From JAXMHQ01 sp046346665 (lineage in GTDB: Bacteria > Verrucomicrobiota > Verrucomicrobiia > Limisphaerales > JAXMHQ01): DNA of 64,000 nucleotides. Every line of letters begins with the position of its first letter. The first letter of the stretch is position 1. The stretch is from contig JAXMHQ010000013.1 in the NCBI GenBank assembly GCA_046346665.1, positions 1 to 64,000 of the forward strand, in the 5' to 3' direction. A model generated the notes under the pieces. It saw only the letters and a list, made by a program, of their open reading frames with translations, was not told where the DNA came from and made no database searches. This document shows positions 52,324-60,220 of the stretch, one piece after another. The translations under genes were made by a program, and so were the position numbers.

Positions 52324-52372
52324 GCCGCCATCCTGAAATGGCCGCCCTGAAAGTCAAGGAGGGTTTAAACCG

Positions 52373-52505
52373 GGTAATGTCTAAATTGCAGTTTGGAAGG
52401 GGCCTGCCGTGGTAGGGCTGCGCTCCGCGCGGCCGGCGCCGCGGAGCGGCGCCCTACCAAACCGCCTGATCGCTCGAAGACGCGATTTCAAATTAGGACA
52501 TTACC
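52373..52505. repeat. Nested inverted repeat: GGTAATGTC outer arms around a GGTAGGG hairpin
   Basis: Outer arms GGTAATGTCTAAATT (52373-52387) and AATTAGGACATTACC (52491-52505) enclose a GC-rich hairpin. The hairpin arms 52411-52434 (GGTAGGGCTGCGCTCCGCG) and 52435-52458 (CGCGGAGCGGCGCCCTACC) pair closely with no spacer. The layered structure looks like one repeat element inserted inside another. Confidence 0.75.
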
Positions 52506-52534
52506 TTAAACCGGGTGGACCTGGCAACGTGGCC

Positions 52535-52601
52535 CGCAGATCGCAGATCACGCAGATCAATCGATCCCAGCTCATTTTCCGCGTGATCTGCGTGATCCGC
52601 G
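52535..52601. repeat. CGCAGATCA-unit inverted repeat
   Basis: The left arm (52535-52560) has CGCAGATCACGCAGATCAA units. The right arm (52579-52601) reads CGTGATCTGCGTGATCCGCG. The centre is 18 bases. With the preceding element it fills the 369-base gap before RidA, where no gene is visible. Confidence 0.7.
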
Positions 52602-52692
52602 AAGGCCCAATTCATGCCCGAAATTGCTGTTGCGCAAATCCGGTTTCAGCTAAACAGTGACCGGACCGGATCCGATCGAACCCGTTGAATTT

Positions 52693-53061
52693 ATGCCCGT
52701 GAAAACCATCATCCGCCCCGCCCGCTCGCCCGCCGCGGTCGGCCCCTACAACCATGCCGTGCGCGTCGGCGACCCACCAACAATGCCCGCCGGCCAAATC
52801 CCCAGCCCGGCCGACGGCAGCCTCGTCATGGGCGATATCAAGGCCCAGACCGACCGCGTGCTGCAGAATATTCAAGCCATTCTCGAAGACCAGAAACTCA
52901 CGTTCGATCACGTGGTCAAAAGCACCGTGTTCCTCGTCAACCTGGCGGACTTCACCGCCATGAACGAGGTCTACGCGAAATATTTCACGCGTTACCCGGC
53001 CCGATCGACCGTCCGGGTGCTCGCGCCTGCCCAAAGGCGCCCATGTGGAAATTGAAGTCAT
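52693..53061 (+). pseudogene. RidA-family reactive intermediate deaminase, frameshifted near the 3' end
   Basis: ATG 52693 opens KTIIRPARSPAAVGPYNHAV, and the family core LEDQKLTFDHVVKSTVFLVN follows, with YPARSTVRV near the end. At about 53018-53030 the frame shifts. The open frame stops at 53061 with a nonsense tail, while the next frame reads LPKGAHVEIEVIAHF and ends at TAA 53072-53074, the expected RidA C-terminus. One extra base explains this. The segment GDPPTMPAGQIPS also lacks residues usually present before GQIP. RidA proteins hydrolyse reactive enamines/imines from PLP enzymes. It may be functional if the shift is a sequence error. Confidence 0.8.
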
Positions 53062-53120
53062 CGCTCATTTCTAAATTCGCAGCCGCGATCGCGAGATGGC
53101 GGTCCCGGGCCGGTTTGTAA

Positions 53121-53867
53121 ATGCATCCGCGATTTGCAATCGCGGCTACTCCAGCCGCCCTGCTGCTTGCCTCGATCATCGCCGGGGTAGCCGCCGCAGC
53201 CGCCGCCGGCCACAAAATCCGGATCGTGCTGGTGGGGGATTCCACCGTGACCGACACGAACGGCTGGGGCGCGGGATTCAAAAGCCTGCTGAGCGACCGC
53301 GCGGAATGCCTGAACGTCGCCGCCAATGGCCGCAGTTCGCGCAGTTACATCCGGGAAGGTCGCTGGACCAATGCGCTGGCGCTCAAAGGCGATTATTACC
53401 TGATCCAGTTCGGTCACAATGACGAACCCGGCAAGGGCGATCGTTCCACGGATCCGCAGACGACCTACCGCGAATTCATGATGCGTTATGTCGACGACTG
53501 CCGCGCCATCGGCGCCACGCCCGTCCTCGTCACCTCGCTTGTCCGTCGCCAGTTCGGTCCCGACGGAAAAATCCACTCCAGCCTGGTGCCTTACGTGGAG
53601 GTGGTAAAATCGATCGCCGCGGAGAAACAGGTGCCGCTGGTGGATCTTCACGCGCGCAGCCTGGAGCTGTGCGAGAAGCTGGGGAAGGAACAGTGCCTGG
53701 TGTTCAGCCCGATGAAGCTGACGAACCAGGTGGACAACACGCATTTGAACGCGGCGGGTTCGCCGGTGTTTGCGCGGCTCGTGGCGGAGGAACTGGTCAG
53801 CGCCGTGCCCGCTCTCGCGCCCTGCTTCAAACCCGGCGCGATCCCGGTTGCCGCAACCACGCATTAA
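53121..53867 (+). CDS. Secreted rhamnogalacturonan acetylesterase-like SGNH hydrolase (CE12)
   Basis: The 248-residue protein starts at ATG 53121 with a signal peptide (AALLLASIIAGVAAAAAA). Catalytic motifs are VLVGDSTVTD with Ser41, AANGRSSRS (Gly70), QFGHND with Asn100, and DNTHLN with Asp205/His208, the CE12 pattern. It removes acetyl groups from rhamnogalacturonan (pectin) or xylan outside the cell. The first codons lie inside a CCGCGAT...ATCGCGGCTACT palindromic repeat (53127-53150), so residues 3-10 are repeat-encoded. Ten bases separate it from rmuC. Confidence 0.88.
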   Translation: MHPRFAIAATPAALLLASIIAGVAAAAAAGHKIRIVLVGDSTVTDTNGWGAGFKSLLSDRAECLNVAANGRSSRSYIREGRWTNALALKGDYYLIQFGHNDEPGKGDRSTDPQTTYREFMMRYVDDCRAIGATPVLVTSLVRRQFGPDGKIHSSLVPYVEVVKSIAAEKQVPLVDLHARSLELCEKLGKEQCLVFSPMKLTNQVDNTHLNAAGSPVFARLVAEELVSAVPALAPCFKPGAIPVAATTH

Positions 53868-53876
53868 TCACCCGGC

Positions 53877-55226
53877 ATGGATAAAACATTGCTCATCGGC
53901 CTGGCCATCGGCCTCGCGCTCGGCGCCGTCATCGGCTGGCTGCTCGGCCGCAGCCGGCCCGCCCGCGCCGACAGCCCGCTGGAATCCGAACTGCGCCAGC
54001 AGCTCGGCCTCCGGGAATCGGAACTGAAGGAAGCCCGCGGCGAAGCGGCCCGGAACGCCGAGGCGCGCGCCCGGGCGGAGGAGGCGCGCTCGGCTGCCGG
54101 ACGCCTGCTGGAGGAACAGCGCGCCGCGAACGAAAAAGCGCTGCAGGAAGCGCGCGACCTCCAAACCCGCGCGCTGGCGGATCTCCGCGACGCGTTCAAG
54201 GCGCTGAGTTCCGACGCGCTCAAACAAACCGCGCCGGAATTTCTCCGGCTTGCGGAACAGAGTTTCGGCAAGCTGCAGGAAGCCGCCAAGGGCGACCTGT
54301 CCCAGCGGCAGGAGGCCATCAAGGGGCTGGTGGAACCCCTGCGGCAACAGCTCGAAACCTACCAGCAACGCCTCCAGCAAAGCGAACAGAACCAGTCGTC
54401 CACGCTCGGCGAAGTCAAAAAGCAGCTCGAACTGCTCTCCCAACAAAGCCAGAATCTCGCCGCCGAAACCCAGCAGTTCCGCATGGTGCTCAAGAGCAGC
54501 CCCGCCCGCGGCCGATGGGGCGAGGAAACCCTCCGCCGCGTCGTCGAAGCGGCCGGCATGACCGCCCATTGCGATTTCGAACTCCAAATCGCCGAGGGCG
54601 ACGGCCGCCCCGATCTCGTCGTCAAACTGCCCGGCGACCGGTTCATCATCGTCGACGCCAAAGTGCCCGATTTCGATTTCCTCAACGCCCTGGAGTCGGC
54701 CGACGCGGAAAAACGCGCCGCCTCGCTGGCCACGCACGCGGCGAAGCTGAAAAACACGATCAAGGAACTCGCCGCCCGGGATTACCCCGGCAAATTTCCC
54801 AAGGCGCTGGATCACGTCGTGCTTTTCATGCCCGCGGAATCCCTCTTCAGTGCGGCGCTCGAAGGCGATCGCGACCTGATCGTCTGGGCAGCCGAGAAAA
54901 AGATCCTGCTCGCCACGCCCGCCTCGCTGATCGCCCTGCTTCGGTCCGTCAGCGTGAGCTGGGCGCAGCATGATCAGACCGAAAACGCCGCCGCGATCGC
55001 CGAGGCCGCCCGGGAACTCTACCGGCGCCTCACCGTTTTTGCGCAGCACTTCGAAGGCATCCGCTCCGGGCTCGAATCCGCCGGGCGCGCCTTCAACCAG
55101 GCCGTCGGCAGCTACGAACTCCGCATCAAACCCGCCGGGGAAAATCTCCAGAAACTTGGCGGCGCACCCGCCGGCAAATCCGTCGAATCCATCCCACCCC
55201 TCGAAGTCGCCCTGCGGGAAAAGTAA
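53877..55226 (+). CDS. rmuC: RmuC-family DNA recombination protein
   Basis: The 449-residue protein has an N-terminal membrane helix (TLLIGLAIGLALGAVIGWLL), a long Glu/Ala/Arg-rich coiled coil (about 30-190), and the RmuC nuclease-like domain. The domain shows SSPARGRWGEETLRRVVEAA, FIIVDAKVPDFDFL (PD-DxK-like active site) and VVLFMPAESLFSAALEGD, then ILLATPASLIALLR. RmuC limits inversion at short inverted repeats in E. coli, which is notable in a genome so rich in inverted repeats; any link is speculative. Normal length. Confidence 0.93.
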   Translation: MDKTLLIGLAIGLALGAVIGWLLGRSRPARADSPLESELRQQLGLRESELKEARGEAARNAEARARAEEARSAAGRLLEEQRAANEKALQEARDLQTRALADLRDAFKALSSDALKQTAPEFLRLAEQSFGKLQEAAKGDLSQRQEAIKGLVEPLRQQLETYQQRLQQSEQNQSSTLGEVKKQLELLSQQSQNLAAETQQFRMVLKSSPARGRWGEETLRRVVEAAGMTAHCDFELQIAEGDGRPDLVVKLPGDRFIIVDAKVPDFDFLNALESADAEKRAASLATHAAKLKNTIKELAARDYPGKFPKALDHVVLFMPAESLFSAALEGDRDLIVWAAEKKILLATPASLIALLRSVSVSWAQHDQTENAAAIAEAARELYRRLTVFAQHFEGIRSGLESAGRAFNQAVGSYELRIKPAGENLQKLGGAPAGKSVESIPPLEVALREK

Positions 55227-55230
55227 CGAC

Positions 55231-55366
55231 GGTAGGGACGCCGCGCTGCTGCGGCGTCCCCGCCCGCGCATCAGCGGGCGGAAAGCGGAACGGCGCCCGG
55301 CATGCCCTCTGCAAGCTTGCGCCGCTGGACGCGGCGCGGACGGCGCAGCAGCGCGCCGTCCCTACC
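55231..55366. repeat. GGTAGGGACGCC inverted-repeat element, 29-base arms
   Basis: Arms 55231-55259 (GGTAGGGACGCCGCGCTGCT and on) and 55338-55366 (ending GCGCCGTCCCTACC) pair over a 78-base centre. The centre contains a second hairpin, CGCCCGCGCATCAGCGGGCG (55261-55280). It begins four bases after the rmuC stop. Confidence 0.8.
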
Positions 55367-55483
55367 CGCGATTCAGATGCGTCGGCCCTGCTTTTTCCCT
55401 CGGCGCTCTTTACATCCGGCGCGCCTGTCATTAGAATGAGGCAGAGTTTCACGCACATGAATGTCCGCGTCCTAATTTCCTTT

Positions 55484-56179
55484 ATGAACTCCCCCATTCA
55501 ATGGTTCCGCGCCACGCGCCTCCTGGCCGCGGCGGCCTGCATCGTCGTGGCCGGCTGCGCCACCGAATCGCACGAGGCGTTGCCGGTCGAAAAAGTCGCC
55601 TCCGCCGGCACGGCCTACACCGGGCCCAAAAGCACGCTGGTGGTCGGCAAGTTCGACAACCGATCCAGCTACCTGCGCGGGGTGTTCTCGGACGGCGTGG
55701 ACCGGCTGGGCGGACAGGCCAAGACGGTGCTGATCGCCGACCTCCAGCAGACGGGCCGGTTTGTCGTGGTGGACCGCGACAACATGGACGAGATCGCGCG
55801 CGAAGCGAAGTTGCGGGGGCAGGAACAGTCGTTGAAAGGCGCGGAATTCGCCGTGACGGGCGACGTGGTGGAGTTCGGACGCAAGGAAGTGGGCGACGTG
55901 GAATTGTTCGGAATCCTGGGCAGCGGCAAGAAGCAGGTGGCGTATTCCAAGGTGACGTTGAACGTCGTGAACGTGCTGACCAGCGAAGTGGTTTACTCGG
56001 TGCAGGGCGCGGGCCAATACGCGTTGAGCAACCGCGAGGTCCTGGGCTTCGGCGGCGCCGCCGGATATGACTCCACACTGAATGGAAAAGTGCTCGACCT
56101 CGCGATTCGCGAAGCCGTGAACCGCCTCGTCGAAGGCCTGGAACAGGGCAAATGGAAACCGTCGCTCGACGCCAAATGA
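55484..56179 (+). CDS. CsgG/HfaB-like lipoprotein
   Basis: The 231-residue lipoprotein starts at ATG 55484; the signal ends in the lipobox VAGC. The CsgG-like fold shows LVVGKFDNRSSYLRGVFSDG, LIADLQQTGRFVVVDRDNMD and LKGAEFAVTGDVVEFG. CsgG proteins form or help form outer-membrane export pores for curli; many homologues of this short type are simply periplasmic lipoproteins. It overlaps the next gene in ATGA, beginning a three-lipoprotein operon. Confidence 0.88.
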   Translation: MNSPIQWFRATRLLAAAACIVVAGCATESHEALPVEKVASAGTAYTGPKSTLVVGKFDNRSSYLRGVFSDGVDRLGGQAKTVLIADLQQTGRFVVVDRDNMDEIAREAKLRGQEQSLKGAEFAVTGDVVEFGRKEVGDVELFGILGSGKKQVAYSKVTLNVVNVLTSEVVYSVQGAGQYALSNREVLGFGGAAGYDSTLNGKVLDLAIREAVNRLVEGLEQGKWKPSLDAK

Positions 56180-56517
56180 AATCCCTGGCGGGCATTGGTT
56201 TGTTGTTGCTGCTGAGCGGCTGCAGCACCCCGACGATTTATTACTGGGGACACTACGAGCCGATGCTTTACGCGTCGTTCACGACGCCGGGCAAGATGCC
56301 GCCGGAACGCGAGGTGGAGCTGATGGAGCAGGACCTGCAAAAGGCGCTTTCGGCGAACAAGCCGATGCCGCCGGGCTGGCACGCGCAACTCGGTTATTGC
56401 TACCTCCAGCTCGGCAAAGGCGACCAGGCGAAAAAGGAGTTTGAAACCGAAAAGGCGAACTTCCCCGAATCCAAGGTGATGATGGACCGGTTGATCAACA
56501 ATCTCCAGAAACCATGA
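56176..56517 (+). CDS. DUF4810 lipoprotein
   Basis: The 113-residue lipoprotein starts at ATG 56176, inside the CsgG stop, and overlaps the next gene by four bases. The lipobox is LSGC. The body matches DUF4810 (YYWGHYEPMLYASFTTPGKM), followed by a TPR-like helix pair (AQLGYCYLQLGKGDQAKKEF). Members nearly always sit between CsgG-like and DUF799 lipoproteins, as here, implying an envelope complex. The function is unknown. Confidence 0.88.
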   Translation: MKSLAGIGLLLLLSGCSTPTIYYWGHYEPMLYASFTTPGKMPPEREVELMEQDLQKALSANKPMPPGWHAQLGYCYLQLGKGDQAKKEFETEKANFPESKVMMDRLINNLQKP

Positions 56518-57173
56518 AGATCGCCCGACATCTCCAGAGCATCCTGCTGGCTGCCGCCGCGCTTTGCCTCGCCGGGTGCGAGGCGCCGAAGCCCTACGAT
56601 TACACCAATTACCGCGCCCACCCGCCCCGATCCATCCTCGTCCTGCCGCCCCTCAACGAGACCACGTCGGTCGACGCCCCCTACAGCTACCTGTCCACCG
56701 TCACCGCCCCCGTCGCGGAACTGGGTTATTACGTGTTCCCGGTCCAGGTGGTGGATCATTACATGAAGGAAAACGGCCTGCCCGGCCCGGCCGAAATGCA
56801 CGAAGTGCCGCTGAGCAAGTTCGTCGAAATCCTCGGCGCCGACGCAGTGATGTATCCAACCCTGACCGCCTACGGGACGAAATACCAGGTGGTCAACAGC
56901 GCTTCACTCGTGAGCGTGAAGGCGCGCCTGGTGGATTGCCGGACAGGGATTCTGCTGTGGGAAGGCGCGGCCACCGTCCAGGCCAACTCCGGCGGTTCGG
57001 GAAATATCATCGCCGATGCGATCGCCGCTTTGATCACCCAGGCCGTCAATTCCAGCACCGACGCCGCGCACGACCTGTGCTCACAGGCGAATTTCAACCT
57101 GTTCTACCAGAAAAATTACGGCCTCCTCTACGGCCCCTACAGCCCGCTTTACGGGAAGGATGGACAACAATAA
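56514..57173 (+). CDS. DUF799 (GNA1162-like) lipoprotein
   Basis: The 219-residue lipoprotein has lipobox LAGC. DUF799 motifs include YRAHPPRSILVLPPLNETTS, APVAELGYYVFPVQVVDHYM and LGADAVMYPTLTAYGTKY. The neisserial member GNA1162 is a surface-exposed antigen with a TolB/CsgG-like fold. Third gene of the overlapping CsgG-DUF4810-DUF799 operon; the three probably act together at the outer membrane. Confidence 0.9.
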   Translation: MKIARHLQSILLAAAALCLAGCEAPKPYDYTNYRAHPPRSILVLPPLNETTSVDAPYSYLSTVTAPVAELGYYVFPVQVVDHYMKENGLPGPAEMHEVPLSKFVEILGADAVMYPTLTAYGTKYQVVNSASLVSVKARLVDCRTGILLWEGAATVQANSGGSGNIIADAIAALITQAVNSSTDAAHDLCSQANFNLFYQKNYGLLYGPYSPLYGKDGQQ

Positions 57174-57174
57174 A

Positions 57175-57205
57175 CGGACCCCGGGGCCACCCGCCCCGGG
57201 ATCCG
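57175..57205 (-). terminator. Hairpin between convergent lipoprotein and Hsp20 genes
   Basis: CGGACCCCGGGGC (57175-57187) pairs with GCCCCGGGATCCG (57193-57205) around CCACC. Read on the minus strand it is followed by GTTTATTGTTG, a weak T-rich tract, so it could end the Hsp20 transcript. On the plus strand there is no T run. Confidence 0.6.
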
Positions 57206-57224
57206 CGTGGTCCTCAACAAACAC

Positions 57225-57593
57225 TCACTCCACAGAGATTTTGCGCGGCTTCACGCGCTCCGATTTCGGCAGCGTCAGGGTCAGGATGCCCTGGTCCATC
57301 TTCGCCGAAATGCGGGAGGTGTCGATCGCCGGATCCAGCTCGAACACCCGGCGGTAATCCGCCTGCTGGCGTTCGCGGAACAGCACCTCACCCGCCGCCG
57401 TGTCGCGATTGCGCCGGCCGGTGATCGTGATTTCATTGCCCTCGAGCGTGATGTTCAGACCGTCCTTGCCCACCCCGGGCATCTCGGCCTGGACGACGTA
57501 GCCGTCGCGCGTTTCAAAAATGTTCACCTCCGGCACCACAAACTGATCGTGGTTTTTCATTTGCACCGGACGATTTTCAACGGTTGTGTTCAT
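57225..57593 (-). CDS. Small heat-shock protein (Hsp20/alpha-crystallin)
   Basis: The 122-residue chaperone has the alpha-crystallin domain with PEVNIFETRDGYVVQAEMPG, GNEITITGRR, YRRVFELDPAIDTSRISAKM and the GILTLTLPKSE motif, ending KPRKISVE. It holds unfolding proteins in an oligomer. It lies 74 bases downstream of a second Hsp20 on the same strand, with a GC hairpin between; the two differ substantially (122 and 155 residues). Confidence 0.94.
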   Translation of the reverse strand: MNTTVENRPVQMKNHDQFVVPEVNIFETRDGYVVQAEMPGVGKDGLNITLEGNEITITGRRNRDTAAGEVLFRERQQADYRRVFELDPAIDTSRISAKMDQGILTLTLPKSERVKPRKISVE

Positions 57594-57632
57594 AGTAAAT
57601 TTTTTGTTCGGTTAAAGTTTTAGGTTCAGCGG

Positions 57633-57657
57633 GCCGGGCGGCGCCTTGCCGCCCGGC
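57633..57657 (-). other. GC-rich hairpin between the two Hsp20 genes
   Basis: A perfect 10-bp stem GCCGGGCGGC/GCCGCCCGGC with loop GCCTT lies just after the stop of the upstream Hsp20. There is no T run, so it is more likely a processing or stability hairpin than a terminator. It could give the two proteins different levels. Confidence 0.55.
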
Positions 57658-57667
57658 TGTGTCAGGA

Positions 57668-58135
57668 TCAGTTCACCTGGACGGAGATTTGTTTCGGCTT
57701 CGCTTCCTCGGTCTTGGGCAGCGTCACAGTGAGAACGCCGTCCTGGTAGTGCGCCTTCACCCCGTCCGCAGCCACCGGCGCCGGCAACAGCACCGTGCGC
57801 TGGAAGCGACCGACGAACCGCTCGGCGCGATACACCTCGGATTCCTTGTGCTCCGCCTCTTCCTTCCGTTCGCCCGTGATGCTCAGGCTGCCCTCGTGCA
57901 GGGAGATCTCAATCTCCTCTTTCTTCATCCCGGGCAACTCCGCCTTCACCACGAACTGTTCCTTGTCCTCATACAGATCCAACGCCGGCGTCCACCCGCT
58001 CAACAACCGCGACGTCCGCGTCAACTCCGCCAAAGGCGCTTCAAATAACCGGTCAATCTCCTCCCGCAAATCCGTCAGCCGTCCGTAACCAGGCCAGGTC
58101 GGCAATTGCGGCGTCTGCCATCGTATCACTTTCAT
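57668..58135 (-). CDS. Small heat-shock protein (Hsp20/alpha-crystallin)
   Basis: The 155-residue chaperone has PALDLYEDKEQFVVKAELPG, SLSITGERKEEAEH, ERFVGRFQRTVLLPAPVAAD, and GVLTVTLPKTEEAKPKQISV. ATG 58135 is chosen because AAAGGA lies nine bases upstream; ATG 58141 would leave only three, and TTG 58153 is unlikely. First gene of a two-gene Hsp20 unit. The upstream 376 bases hold an AT-rich promoter-like stretch (58190-58275) and a repeat element, but I cannot point to a clear heat-shock promoter. Confidence 0.94.
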   Translation of the reverse strand: MKVIRWQTPQLPTWPGYGRLTDLREEIDRLFEAPLAELTRTSRLLSGWTPALDLYEDKEQFVVKAELPGMKKEEIEISLHEGSLSITGERKEEAEHKESEVYRAERFVGRFQRTVLLPAPVAADGVKAHYQDGVLTVTLPKTEEAKPKQISVQVN

Positions 58136-58387
58136 AGTCATGTATCCTTTCAAATTGATTTGTTGTTACACCTCCCTTTTAGCTTTCCACATGCCACAAA
58201 AATCCCCCACCATATCGAAGCACGCAAACTACACGAAATAAATTGTTTAGAACAAATAAATCCTAAAGACACCCGAACTCAATAAGTGTCATTGTGACAC
58301 ATGCGAAATCCGTTTTGCACTGGGCGCATGTGACACGATGGCTCATTCTTTTGAACTGGGTATGGACACGGATTGCAGGCGGGGAGC

Positions 58388-58501
58388 TTTGACGCGAATT
58401 TTCGCGAATTTCCGCTGATCGGGTGGGGCGAGACTCCGTCGAGCCCTGGACAAAATTCCGGCGCCCCTTCCATTAGCGAAAATTCGCGTCAATTCGCGTC
58501 A
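58388..58501. repeat. GGGGCGAGACTCC core flanked by TTGACGCGAATTTTCGC inverted arms
   Basis: The 25-base core (58422-58446) is enclosed by the left arm TTGACGCGAATTTTCGCGAA (58389-58408). The right arm AGCGAAAATTCGCGTCAATT begins at 58475. Only this copy has such arms. The region has no gene. Confidence 0.75.
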
Positions 58502-58511
58502 GCCCTCCCCC

Positions 58512-59318
58512 TCAGAAATCCTTCGGCAGATTCAGAATTTGCTCCAGGGATCCTGCGTCCGAGCTGTCGGTGTAGAAACCAGGCGTCGCGCCTGCCGCCG
58601 CCTGAAGCGCGTCGAGCTTTCGTTTGGTCTCGGCGGCGAGCGGCTGCCACTCGTAGTAGTTTTCAGAGATCAGTTGTGCGGGAGGGATCGGCATGCAGCG
58701 GCTCTGAAGCTGAAGCACGTTGCCTTGCGGGTCCTGGCAAATCATGGGTCCCATCGGCATCGGGGCGTCGGCAACCAAATCCGCCACCTCCACCTCGCGG
58801 TTTGCGGTTTCCACTGCAAACCTCCTGCCGTCCGTCGGAGCCGGATATTCCCGCGCCGCCGCCATCTCCAGTCCGCTCGACATATAAAACGACGCCGCCT
58901 CGCCGGATGTCGCCGGAAGGAGTTCCCAAATCACCGGCAATCCCGCCGAATCCAGAACAACCCTCACGCCCGCGACCCGGACCGGTCCGGCGGAACACCA
59001 CTCATACGTGTAACGCGCGTGGAGCCTGCCCCGGATATTGAGGAAATCCTTCGACCAGTAAACGACACTGCGTGACAGATCCGCCTCGGGGTTCTGTCCG
59101 ACCGGGGAAATCTGCCCGAGGATTCGAATCGGTCCGCCTGCCGCCGCCTGCTGGAAGATGAACGGAGCCATGCCCGCGCCAGGCGCGTCGGGATCGATGG
59201 GCTTCGCGAGCGTCACCAGCCCCCACGAGGCCGGGGCCGCCCGATGATGCGACGAAGGCGCCGGGGTCCGCGCCGCGCAACCGCACAGCAGCAATAGAAA
59301 CAGGGCGATTCGATTCAT
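58512..59318 (-). CDS. Lipoprotein of unknown function
   Basis: The 268-residue protein starts at ATG 59318 (MNRIALFLLLLCGC), with a lipobox-like LLCGC, so it is probably a lipoprotein. The longer open frame to 59450 translates only the ACGGATAAACACGG repeat. The body includes PFIFQQAAAGGPIRILGQIS, YEWCSAGPVRVAGVRVVLDS and AASFYMSSGLEMAAAREYPA. I do not recognise the family. A possible role in the envelope is inferred only from the lipobox. Confidence 0.7.
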   Translation of the reverse strand: MNRIALFLLLLCGCAARTPAPSSHHRAAPASWGLVTLAKPIDPDAPGAGMAPFIFQQAAAGGPIRILGQISPVGQNPEADLSRSVVYWSKDFLNIRGRLHARYTYEWCSAGPVRVAGVRVVLDSAGLPVIWELLPATSGEAASFYMSSGLEMAAAREYPAPTDGRRFAVETANREVEVADLVADAPMPMGPMICQDPQGNVLQLQSRCMPIPPAQLISENYYEWQPLAAETKRKLDALQAAAGATPGFYTDSSDAGSLEQILNLPKDF

Positions 59319-59344
59319 TCGCGACACAGAGATTAGTCCTTCAA

Positions 59345-59374
59345 CCACGGATAGACACGGATAAACACGGATAA
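59345..59374. repeat. ACGGATA-unit tandem repeat
   Basis: Three imperfect 10-base units (CCACGGATAGACACGGATAA and on) lie directly upstream of the lipoprotein start. Similar fragments lie near 38055 and 38068. Such units are common intergenic relics; when translated they give a spurious extension to the lipoprotein. Confidence 0.65.
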
Positions 59375-59528
59375 AAATCCTGCAGCAGCGCAGTCCCGGC
59401 AGTCCTTCGCGTCCATTCGCGGTTACCCCTTGGAATTGCCTTTTGCACACTCTTTATTGCTTTTTGCATTTCAAAATCGGTCTTCCACTTGACTTGGCCG
59501 GAATGGTCCCGGAGAATTCAGTCGCCGT

Positions 59529-59945
59529 ATGCCGCAAAAGAGCAGTGCCAGAAAAAAGTTGAGTCGGAAGGAAATCAAGGACCTGGACATCCGCATTGAA
59601 TTCCTGGAGGGACTGGTTCGCCGGGACGAGGGGTATGTGGACGCATTGCAACTGCTGGGGGATCACTACACCGAGCGCGGGAAATTCGAGGATGGCCTGC
59701 GGGTGGACGAGCGGTTGTCGGCGCTGGAGCCGGGCAACGGGCTGGTATTTTACAACCTGGCGTGCAGTTATTCGCTCACGGGCCGGATGGATCGCGCCGC
59801 CTGGGCGCTGGAACGGGCTCTGTCGCTGGGTTACCAGGATTTCAAATGGCTGGCGAAGGATCCCGACCTCCAGGGCCTGCGCGAAGACCCCCTCTACCAG
59901 ACCATCGAAGCTGCCATCCGCCGCCTGAAAACCAAGGCGGTGTGA
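59529..59945 (+). CDS. Small TPR protein
   Basis: The 138-residue soluble protein has a basic start (MPQKSSARKKLSRKE). Two to three tetratricopeptide units follow (YVDALQLLGDHYTERGKFED, LVFYNLACSYSLTGRMDRAA), then a KWLAKDPDLQGLREDP segment found in many bacterial TPR proteins. It likely mediates a protein contact. The divergent lipoprotein is 210 bases upstream. A TTGACT-N17-GAGAAT pair at 59489-59517 is a possible but weak promoter. Confidence 0.82.
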   Translation: MPQKSSARKKLSRKEIKDLDIRIEFLEGLVRRDEGYVDALQLLGDHYTERGKFEDGLRVDERLSALEPGNGLVFYNLACSYSLTGRMDRAAWALERALSLGYQDFKWLAKDPDLQGLREDPLYQTIEAAIRRLKTKAV

Positions 59946-60081
59946 GGTCAAGCGGGACGACCGAGTGGTTTGGCGCAATCGTCCTCGTCGTCGGAATTCA
60001 AGTTGAATCGTTAGAACGTTAAATGGTTGAACGGTAGAATCGCGGACCGATTCGAGGATGAGGACAAGGGCCGCCAGGATT

Positions 60082-60111
60082 CCACACTCCGCATTCCGCG
60101 CTCCGCACTCC
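60082..60111. repeat. Unpaired arm of CTCCGCA units
   Basis: CCACACTCCGCATTCCGCGC and on is the reverse complement of the TGCGGAA arm at 35127-35156. No partner arm is nearby. It lies in the 275-base gap before the isomerase-like gene, which has no other visible feature. Confidence 0.6.
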
Positions 60112-60220
60112 ACCACTCCCATCCTCATAATGTTTGCTTCACATTGCCACCCCGTACGGTTAGAACTACTGGCGTTCGGCCTTGTATCGGGCTTGCATCG
60201 GAACTGATTAGACCATTTTT

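Noticed and set aside
49375..52350. Plus-strand open frame of 991 codons opposite the GH2 gene
   Set aside because: Arg-rich translation without motifs; the minus-strand GH2 with intact catalytic residues explains the region.
59319..59450. N-terminal extension of the lipoprotein gene
   Set aside because: The extra residues (FIRVYPCLSVVEG) are translation of the ACGGATA repeat; the lipobox signal begins at 59318.
59489..59517. TTGACT-N17-GAGAAT promoter for the small TPR gene
   Set aside because: The -10 match is weak and would give an almost leaderless transcript, so it is not listed as a feature.
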